From Tenodera sinensis (lineage: Eukaryota > Arthropoda > Insecta > Mantodea > Mantidae): DNA of 64,000 nt. Location of the stretch: NCBI GenBank assembly GCA_030765045.1, contig CM060965.1, positions 63,194,787-63,258,786 of the forward strand. The letters run 5' to 3'. The notes beneath the pieces were generated by a model. It had not been told where the DNA came from. It saw only the letters and a program-made list of their open reading frames with translations, and searched no databases. A program made the translations under genes and the position numbers. This document shows, piece by piece, positions 12,801 to 24,800 of this stretch; position 1 is the first letter of the stretch; every line of letters begins with the position of its first letter.

Positions 12801-15800
12801 GCTCGAGTCTCAGTAGTGTAAATATTTTTTTATGTTCATCAAAACTTGGACATAATTTAAATCGTTTTTGGTTGCCTGCATTTTGTAATTGAGCAGGTGT
12901 AATGACTTCTGCGCCATTGGACTGGCATGATGTGTTGTGAACGCCGACCCCTGTTCTCCACACATATGCTGTTGCACGATATCTAGTGCCAATCTTTCAT
13001 TATGTATTCGACAGACGAGTACGTAGATATGCTTTTGATCTACGGAGAAGCAAGAACAAATACACCAGCGGCTCAGCATCTATATCGGGAGAGATATCCG
13101 AACAGACGACAACCAACAGCAAACAGCTTCCGGAATGTTGAAAGGCGTCTGCGTGTAACAGCATCACTTGCAAGAATGTCTCCTCATAGACACCAGCAAC
13201 ATCGAGTGTTGATGCAGAAGCAGTCTTCAACGCCACCCAGAACAATCCGCATACTAGTACACGGTCAGTTGCTCAGGAGGTGAACATCAGCCAATCCTCT
13301 GTAGTGTGAATATTGAACACTAATAAGTTCCATCCTTATCGTTTGCACCTACACCAAGCACTTCATGGGTGAGATTTCAAAGCTCGAGTGATCTTTTGTG
13401 AATGGTTGCTGAAGTGAGTAGCAAGTGATGTGGGATTCGCATCCAGGATATTGTTTTCTGACGAATCAAGATTCCACAAGAATGGAACTGGAAATCGTCA
13501 CAATATGCGCTATTGGAGTGTTGATAATCCTCATTGGGTAAGGGAGGCAGCATTCTAAGAGCAGTGGGGTGTAAATGTCTGTTGTGGAATCTTGGGAGAC
13601 CACCTTGTTGAACCATTATTCTTCGAGGGGAATGTAACAGGAGCACACTACCTGGAATTCCTCTGTAGCTTACCCCTTATTTTATTAGGGAATGTGTCAC
13701 TGCAGGAGCGAATGGCGATGTGGTTTCAACACGATGGCACTCCTCCGTATCGGTTGAGGATCGTCTGCAATCATTTGAATACTGCACATCATGGTCATTG
13801 GATAGGAAGGCAAGGACCAGTCCCCTGGCCTGCCAGATCACCTCATGTGACACCCCTTGACTTCTTTCTCTGGGGTTATTTAAAGGAACGCATTTATGCA
13901 GAGGAGCTGGACAATCCAGACACCCTTCCTCAGCGTATTACAGTGGCTTGTAGATCTGTTCAATCATGTGTGTAAATGATCCTTATTTCAATTGCACTTA
14001 CCTATAGGTATGCTTAAACAGCTACCTAATTGTAGTTCACCAATAAAGAAACATCAAACAATGCCATAAAACATAAATAAAGCAATAAAAATGAATAATA
14101 ATTTGTAAATTGTGAGGATTGCACGGTAAAAAAATTAGTACATGCAGGTGATTCGAACCACCTTCACAGCAGACAGATTACTTTGGAGTCTTGTGCTTGT
14201 TCCAACTGAGCTACCTAGTAACGTGTGAGGTAAACATTCTGTTTAAGATGTAATATTTGCTGGTACCAGTGAACATTTACAGAAGTGCAAACGTCAGCTG
14301 TCTAATTACGAATATATTAAAAGGCAATGTGATAACATCTATATTAGCATTAATTTCATCGAGTGTTAAACATCCATGTTAAATACGCGGGTAGAACATA
14401 GTAATGGGGTCAATGTTTTCATGTTGGAGTATAAAATGCGGACTGCATAAAACTCGAGAATAAGGGGCAGCTGACTCACCTAGTATACTTATAAGCAGGT
14501 ACATTAGTAACTGATGTTAGCTCCAATTAATTATATTACTATCACCAGTTAAGAGTTAGCTCAGGCCTGGGAAAGAGTACACACAAGTGGCATAGACCAG
14601 GCACCTATTTTCCCTCCCTTTATGACCACCAAAGCAGAAAACTGGGGAAAAACAAAGGGAAAACCAGTTCCACTTAATGCATGTTATTGTATGTGTTTTA
14701 AGGTAAGGAGGGGAAGGAGTAACACATTTGGAGTAACTTCCCCAGGCCTGGGTTAACTAGCGAACTAGTGATGTATGAAAATTATAATACGAGTGTTACT
14801 GGTGATGTGGTGTCTAACAGACACGCTCTCTTTTAACCTTTTAATGCTAATTGATTTATCAGGATACTTTGTTATCTGTAATAAAAAGTGTATTTCAAGA
14901 ATATTTTAATTTATTTTATTATAACTCATACTAAGATAAACTTTCATTTCAAATAAACTTTTAGTATATGCAAATTTAAAGACAAAAATGCTCATCTAGG
15001 GAAAAGTTCTGTATCAACCATTATGAGTATATGTTGAACTGAAGAACATTTTAATTGGATTACCTATATGTGTATTAATTTTTAAAACAAACAATTTTTT
15101 GAATGTTCACTCAAGACACAAGAAACTTAAACTTCAGGAATATAAGCAAAATTGCACTGTCCACATATTTTCTAATTACCATGCATTCAAATAACACTAT
15201 GCATTTATTTCAGATGTAAATGAATAATATAAAACTCTTTCTAAGCACAGGACAGATTTTAAAATTAGTTTATCACTTTACAAATTTCCTAATCCTTTTC
15301 AGCACCCCATGACAGGGACTGTTCAGCTTGCTACCCAGTTGTTAGTGTTTATCCAAAAGCAACAACAACCTTGTGGTGTAAAAGCCCTATCCAGGCCAAG
15401 GCCTGTCGCCCAGCCATTGCAACCCCCACCTCTACGTGGTTCTGACCCCTCTCTGCTGGTTATGCTGTCTTCACTACCTAAGGGGCTACTTCTTTATTCA
15501 AGTAACTCCTCAGTTGGCCCCTCAGGAACCTACTGAGGCTAAGTGCACCCCAGACCAGGCCTCTCAGCCAGGGAAAATACCATACGGTACCAGGGATCAA
15601 ACCTGGGTCCCCCATGCCAGAGGTAGGTGCACCACTGCATTACAGGGGCAGTCTATTAGTGTTTATCACTAGAAAGAAAAGAAGATCAAAGTCAGGATCA
15701 TTGGTATGATGGATGGAGATGGACATTCATAGTCAGTTATTGTTCAAATTCAAAGAAAATAGAAGTATCACTTTTTTCCCACTATATAATTTTTATATGA

Positions 15801-18800
15801 CTATAAAAGAAACTACCCAACTGGTGACATGACCGAGCCACTATGAAAATGAAATTCATATCAAAATGTTGTACAGATAGAGATATGATATTACTGTTGA
15901 TATAAGATCTCAGTGAAGAAATCTGCCCAGGATGTACATATTGGTGTTTAGAGAAGTCTGCCAAACACCAAATCACCAGTTAGGGATTAGTTAAAGAGTT
16001 TAACTAGAGATTATTGTTTATAGGTTGAAGACTGCACTAAGAACAACATATGGCCGCATGGTCATGTGCTTAAAGTGATGAATACGCTGGATTCACGACA
16101 AACCAATTGTGTGGAGGCCCAGAATGCATTAATGCTCTTCCTAGGTAAAATGTTTGCTTGAGTTTAAATGAACTATTTCATTTTATATTATTTCAAAATT
16201 CAAGTGAATTTATTAATATCTTTAAACACACAACATGATTGAAACTTAAGTATTTCTGCTTCTCTGCCTTCATTATCATTCTCTGTTGTCTTGTCTTACT
16301 AGACAGCTTATTCATTTTGTTTAATTGAGTAAAGCAAAGAAACTGAATCATGATTACTTAGTACTCACAGCTACAGCAATTTTTAACTATCTCATCAACT
16401 TAGAAGCTGCAACATTAGAACAGCCTAATGGAAAAACAAACCTTCCTTATTATACAATAACCAAAGTCTCCTTGAGTGTATGGTTTGAAAGGTATCCATA
16501 ATTTTAATATATCTAATCAACAGTGCTTAATCTGTAAGCTTTTGCTCTTAGCAATTGAAGGGGATAAATTTTAGACTTGCTACTGTGACAAACATTGTAC
16601 CCACCAAATGATTTAGAAAAACCCTAAATTACATTAACTCATTTTTGAAAAAGGGTGAAAGTTTTGGTCTTCCAATTCCCTTCTACTGAAATTTCAGCAT
16701 TGCAGAATTGGACTTCATCCCTTAAAATGATTACGTTTGGTTATCAGTAAGAAAATGGGATTAATGTATAGCTATATCTTCACATTATTTTGTACTTAGC
16801 CATATGTCTGAGCATTTGTCTAAATTTCTAAAATATTGAGAGTGACAGTGAATTCAGCTGGAAATGAAATAGCGACAGCTCAATATCTCAAATTAATTTA
16901 CGGTATAGTCTTAGGTCATAGATGACACACAAGCTAAAAGTTGATCATTATTTAGAATCTGTTTAAAGATCAAGTAAGTCCTTGTACACTTTATTCTCCT
17001 TGAAACATATATCATTATGATAAAGAATGAATCTAAATTTTATAGATAGCAAAGAGTGACTAGATTGGCATCCAAACTATAATTGTATGCCTAGAACAAG
17101 TTTCACTAGACAATCTATGATGAAAATAATGACATACTAACCATGTATTCTATTTAAGAATAGTTTATCTGAATTATAATTTCTGAATGCATCTTCATTT
17201 CTTTACTTTTTACCTGCACATCTAAAATTTTCACGAGTTCATCATTGTTTCATTTTGCGAAACATGAAGTACAGAAATTATTTCTAATTCCACGCTATCT
17301 TCATTGATGCTGTATCTTATAGTCTCTCTCCCATACTTCATTATATGGATTGGTTTTAAAAAATTTGTCACTTCAAAATATCCTCCTTTAACATCAATAA
17401 TTTTTTTTGCATTTGACAAAACTAATCTTATAGGAACCATGCTGCTCTTTCCAAGGTACTTCAGAAACCATGTTAGAATGTTCCACTGTTTCATTTGATG
17501 ATGTAAAAGTGATTCCTGCACTGTATCTTTAATTTTTGGAAACAAAAAGACATCACAATATGTTAGATCAGAGCGTATGATGGAGGGTCATGGTGCCGAA
17601 CTTTAGGCCATATAGATCCTTAGTTATAAATTTTGCAGTACATATGATGCATTATCACTATCTAAAATTATTGTTCTTTTTGGGTATTTTTCATGAACTT
17701 TTTAAAAAGAATTGAGCACAAGTCGGCATAACAGTATGTCTGTCTTCTAATGCTATAGTAGCAATAAGGCCAGTTTCAGAAGAAAGGAACAAAAACTAGC
17801 AACCATCTTCTTACCAGTACTGTGAATTCATTGGACCTTTGTAGGCTTAAGTTGTGTTCAAAAGACCCTTTGAGTTGATTAACTTTTCTTTTTGGGTCAT
17901 AACAATAAATCCAAGATTCTTTACCAATAACACTATTCCAAGGCAAATTTGAAGTGCCGCCTTATAACTAGTGTTTTTTCCCAGCATCAGTGTGTTGTTT
18001 TTGATTGGGAGTCAGTTTATATGGAATCCATCAGCAACAAAGTTTTATTACGTCTAACTATTAATGTAAAATGCTGCCCACATAAGTTAATGAAATGTCT
18101 GTCCAACTTTTTCAAACAGTGCTCTAACATATTTTCATTAGTAAGAGCAGTTCTTGAGCACGAAATAAAAAAATCTCTTTTGAATTCACTGTAGCAATTA
18201 TAAATTGTTGCTTTAAATGAGGCTTCTTTTCCCAGTGCATTTCTAAGCTGATCTTCACATTGTTTAGGCCTTAGTAACAATTAAAAATGGTAAAAATTAA
18301 AATGTTCTCTGTAAAATTCATTTGGGTGAACAAAAAATATTTAAATGATGATTATTAACAAACTACTAAAGCAAATAGAACAAAGTACATGACAATCATA
18401 TTACAAAAGAACAGTAAGTAGCTGTCAAATATAAACAAGTTTCATTTGTTTTTAGAAACATGGCATTCTGAAATTTTTCAGTGTTGCCCTCATACTTTTG
18501 CTTTTCCTCATATCCTCCAGGACTTCTTTTAACCATTCTTCCAGGAGCTTCCTCCTTTTCTTCTAGAATCCTTTTGGATACATTACCAATCATTCTCCAT
18601 GCTTTTTAGGTCACCATATGGTCTTCCTATTTCATACTGTATTAATTCTTGAATTCTTTTATATGTTTTAATTTTGATAGACTGCATTTCCTTATGGCAA
18701 AATCAATTTTAACTGTTTGCAGTTTTTGTTTGTCTTTCTGGGTCAGTTTGCAAACTACTGTTCATTTAATTTTGCTTTTCCCTTAAAACTTGTTGAAGAT

Positions 18801-21800
18801 AGAACTGGATTTATTTAATGTTTGTTTTGCCTGTGTTATTTTCTTATTTATCTTTGCTCTACTAAAGCCATAATTTCAAACTGTCATAGTCAAACATTTA
18901 TAATTTCTAGAACCTTGATTCCCTGTCTCATTTACTTTTCTTGTGAAACCAAATACATTTTAAGTTTCTGTAGCTTTAGTACCTTCAGTGCTATTCTATG
19001 GTACATTTCAACAATTTTCTGCATTATGTTATATGCTTTACACAACCTCCCCTTAAAACAGTACTTGAACCAGCTACATGAAGTATCTATGATATGTAAG
19101 CTTCTCTATAAATATAATATCCCCTGTTTCCACATTTATTTTCTAATTCTTTATGCATGCTATAAATAAAGTCACAAGCAATCAGCATCTGTGTAATACA
19201 ATTTATTCAGTATATTCTTATAGTTTTAAACAATATTTACATTGAGATATAGCAATGTAAAACAATTGCTCAGTTATACAAAGGCAGAGAGAATAATAAT
19301 GAATTCATTGAATTGATATCCTAACAGTCAAAGGTAGTGACTTGACACTACGTTTGACATGTAAATGTATCCAAGCAAAGAAAATATTTCTACAGGAATA
19401 GCAATATAAAACTATACCTTTTCTTTAGGATAAAACTCCGAAACTAGCAATTCCTTATTGATTATATTTGCAGATAGTCGAGCAGTTAAATGCCCCAAAC
19501 CCATCAAGAATACAGCCGGCCATTATTACAGTGTGGAAGAAATCCCCAAACACAGTATGTAACACTCCTATTCACAAAGTTAAAAAACCTTAAACTGTAA
19601 ATTGCTGGACTGTAAACAAGAAACTTGCATGGAATGTTAACATTATACACTTGATTACATATTTGTGTATATGTGTGTGTCCACATGCGCAAGATAATAG
19701 AACAATGGATTGTTAAGAGTAATCGTTTTATGAAGAAATAATAGGAAGAGAAACAATTGAATTAATAATCTCCATACGTTAAAATCAATGCATAATTTAA
19801 GAAACATAAGTAAAATTTTAGCTGGAGAGGAAGTCACTAACCCTGCATTAGATGCATGCCTTGGTAGAACACTGTTAGTTGCACAGGGCCTAATAGGCCC
19901 TTGCTGTATTTTTGTGCTTATATGCTTGCATGAATTTTTTTAAATTGTATTTTATATTCATTCCCAGCTTCAGTTAGCTTAAATATATATGGTTTTTATT
20001 AGCATTATCTTACTAGTTTGATCAAAGATAAATAAAAGATAGAATGAGTACACTATATATTACAATTTGTACTATACTACATGAAAAGGTAATAAATTGC
20101 TATGTTCAGGGATACAACTTGTAATTTGAAATGTACTATCAATAATAATAATAGTATGGCTCTGCCATATTAGTGAATCTTCCTAGTCCTTAGGTGCGTT
20201 GCGTTCAAAGCTATCTAAACAAATCTAAGCTTATTAGCGTGGAGAGCTGACCACCCTTTGAGAGTAGAGAAAGTCACGTGAGTGCAACACATCAGATTTT
20301 TTTTCTGTAGTGTGACATATAACATTTATCACTAATAAGTTCAGCCAGTTGTATAGTTCTTACAACAGAATGTTGCTCAAATGTGCTTTTAAAAGAAAAA
20401 TAATTAGTGTTCTGGACTTAACTTTAAAATCAATGTTTCTTAAAGCAAAGCATAGACTGGCAATTTATTTTTTTAAGGTAACAGGAGGCATGTAGTGAGA
20501 TTGCTAACTTATCAACCAGGAAAGTTAATGAAGCAAGTTCCAAGCACTCGCCTGCTGCACTATCGTTTGGGAAAGTTTGTGGCACATTTGGATGCAGAAC
20601 TGAGAGTGAGCTATTTTGTACATTATTTTATAAAACATAGACATAAATTCCTAAGCATTTTCTATTCTTTTATGTTTCTTTTACTGTTCTTTTTGTGCAT
20701 GCATGTGTTTTTGTCTATCCTCTATGAACCCCTTGTAACCTATAGATAACACCTGTTCTGAAGCTCCTTCTCTGTTAGTATAAGGAAGTGGCCGGCTTGT
20801 ATTAGTGTAGGCTAGCGATGCCCAACCTGTCTCTTTGGAGACGCTTAAACAATTAGTGGCTATTACCCCATCTCCAATTCTTCAGTACGTCAGCTAGTGC
20901 CTGTGAGGTGTAAAATCACAAGTAGACAGTCAGTATCCATTGATGGATACTGATAATGGATACACAAACAGGCAATTCCATGGCAGTTTCTAAGATATTG
21001 AAATGTTTCATGTTTCACAACCAATAGGAGGAGGAATATTTTTGTATTCAAGAGGAGAAGAAAATCAAATAATATTTTTCGTGCAGCGAAAGTTCACATG
21101 AGTTGCTAATGGAAATCATTTTTCTCCAAAATACTATGGTCTTCAAGTGTTCCACAAAACAAGATTGTGATTTAAGAGGTGGAATCAGGACTCTAACCAC
21201 TAAACTACCATGGCCAACTTGCCAATATGACATTAAATTCTCCAACCGATTTGTACTTTCCCAGTTATACCACAAGGGAATCTCACATCAGAGATAAATA
21301 CCTCAAGGGCGACTTACAAATTGAAAGTACTTTATGTACCGGGTTTAAGTAACCTTTTGGTAGTAATTATTATTTATTTACTCCAACAAAGTTACTGCTG
21401 GCTTACCCGGAACATAAAGTATTTACAATTTGTAAGAGCTTAGATTTGTTAGATTTGTTAAGAGTTAGATTTGAGGTGGTAATCTTAGCATTTAGATTAT
21501 TACATAATTTTACATATTTTTTGATATTACATATTTCATTACATATTTTGATGTTCTTTGTTACATAAATGTGTACATATTTCGCACCTTGATATTACAT
21601 AAAAATCTGGGCTCTACTCATAGTGATTCCAATTATCTCCATTGATCGACCATGCATAAAGAGCATCCAGCTAAAATAAGCAGTATCATTAAAAAAATCT
21701 AATGTGTTACATTAACACAGGTTTCTCTATCCTTTTTTATTTTCATACTTTCTTTTCTGCAAACGTTACTTACAACAGCCTGTTTTTCTATTACATGTTG

Positions 21801-24800
21801 ATCAAAATAAACATTTGCATTATTTGCGTAAATATTTTAATGAGATTGTGAGAAACAAAAGTCTGGTAGACGAGTACTTAAAATGTCTGACATGTGCATT
21901 TTAATCAGATCTGCAGTTCTTAATCAGTAAGCTTTGGCTCCCTCTAATGATTTACCAATTATGTAAAATTATGCAAATGTGTTAAGAATGAAGAGGATGT
22001 CACAGGCTATCTGTAGACAATTCAAGCTATATATTTTGTCAAACAAAATATCTAGAAAATTTGGTATTTTTGATAAAATAGCAAATGGCACACATTTCTC
22101 TATGTAAAGGGTAGTTAGAGGCGGAGAGGATTTTTTGAAAGACCTTGTTTCTTCCCTGGCATTTATCTGACGCTTTTACTCTTGTTTCCTCTCTTCCTCA
22201 CATTCACACACACATACACACACACACAAAAGCAGGCAGGCACTGATAGGTGTGCTGAAAAATTATGCTAGTGTAATCATCAAGATGATTGAAACCTGAG
22301 TTACATATCTCATTTAAATACTTTCCAAATGCAGGGTTTTCACCATACTGCTTATGATGACTATAAATCCATGTGGATGTTGAAGTCCATTCCATTGCTG
22401 AGGAAATTTACATATGCAATTAAAGATGAGAGAATTTCTCTTATTAATGAAGTCATCACAGCATTTGAAAAGGAAGTTCTCAGCAATATGGAAATACTTG
22501 AAAAGGGTAAGCTTAAACTGCAGTATTAACACAATTTTTATCAAATACCTGCGTTGGCCATTTGGAAAGAGCTTCAATATTGATGGGATATCAAACTCTT
22601 ACAAAAAGCTGAGGATTTTCCTTGCCTAGATAAATTTAAGGGAGGAAGTTTATATAAGATACAATAGATACATGTAATTTTATGTCAAATGTTTAGAAAA
22701 TTCATTTAATGGGTTGCCAACTAGCTACTTTGGGACTTAGCAAGTACATTTTGGATTTTAAGCAAGCAACAGATTTAGTGATTTCTATGTTAATCTGTGA
22801 CCAAATATTTCACTTACAATAAAATTATTAAACTTGTTCATAACAAACCAGTTCAGGTATTTCTGTATTTTATTTATGTTTCACTCTTACAAGTATGCTT
22901 CTTTCAATTCGAAATTAATGACCAACAGATACTTGTTGATTAATTTTCTTCCACAACTGCCAGTAGTTCATATTTTTTGCTCCATAGCATGTGCCCAAAT
23001 TCTAATAAAAGCATTTCTAAATTGTGTCTTTCATATCTTACATAGTAAAACTGTTTCTCATTTTGAAGCTACTCATAGGAGACTCACTCCTTCGATAAAT
23101 TAATACTGTAGATAACTGCACAAATAAATGTTTTTAGGTTATAGTAATGTTGTTCCATGTATTACTTGAAAACACAATTCATTGCTACGTCAAGTTAGTT
23201 CAGCCCATTTCAATAGTAGTTATAATATATTTTATGGTTTAGTTACAACCTTGTTGAGTTTATTTATACAAACATTCTTTTTTCCTTTTTGTAGGCATAA
23301 TCCATGGTGATTTGAATGAACAAAACATTATAGTTTGCAATCTACCGGATGGATCTTGGGATATAGATGCAATACTAGATTTTGGAGATTCACAATATTC
23401 GTGCCTTCTTTTTGAACTTGCAATAGCTGCATGCTATGCAACATTGTTGTCCAAGCAAGAAAATGATCCACTGGATGCTACAGGATATATTATTGCTGGG
23501 TATAGCACTGTGCGAGCATTACCGGAACATGAGCTACATATGCTCAGGGTAAGAAAGAATTATTATTGTTATTGCTGTTGTTTGTTATTGCAGTTGAACC
23601 ACACATACTACTCGGTCATGATATGGATGCACTTCAAGGAGGGCGCTACAGGTTTGTTTACTACCTTAAAGTCTAGGGATCTGCACGGAGTGAGGGAATG
23701 CAAGGCGAAAGATGATACTGGGAATGTACAGTTGCACAATGAAAATAGTACTCACCTGCTGATGTCTTCACATTAGCAACTTATCCTTTCTTTCCCGGCA
23801 CAACAAATATGCGAAAGTGCATCAGCAAAGGCAAGATATTTTGGTGGTAATTATTTGAAAAATTTGCATTAATATTTAAGTTAGCAGTGTTTACTATTGA
23901 ATATTATACTAAAAATTTGCATTAATTTCACACAAATTTTTGAGTAAAATTAGTACACATGGACATTACTGAAATTAAAATTAACAGGTGAGTAATGTTA
24001 CTGTAACATTATTGTTCAAAATTTCCCCAAAATGAAACATTTATTTTATTATTATCATGACATGAATCACTACATATATCATGCATCAGACATTAGGGTC
24101 ATTGCCCATCAGTCAGCATCACCAAATTGCAAATTATTTAGTGCATAGTAATGTTATTAATGTTAATTGTTTTTTAGAGGTGCCAATTCCTTGTATTAAT
24201 GCCCATATACTTATGATGTTGATTGTTGATGTAGTGTTTAACGCCCGCTTTTACTACTACGGCACCGCAGGCGGTGTCACTGATGATACATGAAGATGGA
24301 GCACTGGTGGAATGAGATGGCGGGGGAAACCGGAGTACCCGGAGAAAACCCGCCCTGACGCCGCTTCGTCCACCACGAATACCACATGCGGGTCCCTGGG
24401 ATCGAACCCGGGCCGCCTAGGTGGTAGGCGAGCGCGCTAACCGCTCGGCCACGGCACCGCCCATATACTTATGGAATTGATTATATAGTAATATATAATA
24501 GTAATGAAAATGCCCCATCAAATATAAAAAGGAAATTGAACCCCTTAAAAAAGAACAGTTTCTAAATGAAAACAGAAATATCTTTACAGATATGGGTCGT
24601 TTCTCAGGCACCAGCATCATTGTCATAATTAAGGGTTTTAAACCATGTCATCCACACATCAAGTTACCTCTTTGAAAAAAGCTAGAGAAGCAATTGTAAA
24701 AGCTCTTAAGATTGACCTATGAGTTAGCATCAACCGCTTAGTTGTAGTTTGAAAAACAAATGTATGGCTCCTTCTGACCTGAGTTCACAGATTGTTAGAA

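Larger units (their letters stand above)
11847..14485 (+). mobile_element. Tc1/mariner element, about 2.6 kb, with nested SINE
   Basis: Terminal inverted repeats of about 27 bases: TACCAGGTGAGTCAGCCGC on the left and the reverse complement on the right reading TACTAGGTGAGTCAGCTGC, then CCTTATT in both. A TA dinucleotide flanks each end. Inside are a broken transposase gene (13002-13975), a tRNA-derived SINE (12268-12500) and a tRNA-like block near 14143-14222. Confidence 0.85.

Noticed and set aside
14143..14222. Functional tRNA gene on the minus strand
   Set aside because: A- and B-box-like elements are present but the anticodon arm does not pair convincingly and it is inside a transposon.
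18822..19169. 115-codon plus-strand frame in Hykk intron 2
   Set aside because: Cys/Phe/Ile-rich composition typical of AT-rich non-coding DNA, no motif or splice support.
22813..23103. Open frame in Hykk intron 5
   Set aside because: Lies between two well-joined exons and shows no homology; ordinary intron.
24420..24460. tRNA gene suggested by the head of SINE family B
   Set aside because: The three copies (24.2, 31.1, 37.2 kb) share a non-tRNA body and target duplications, so they are SINEs.
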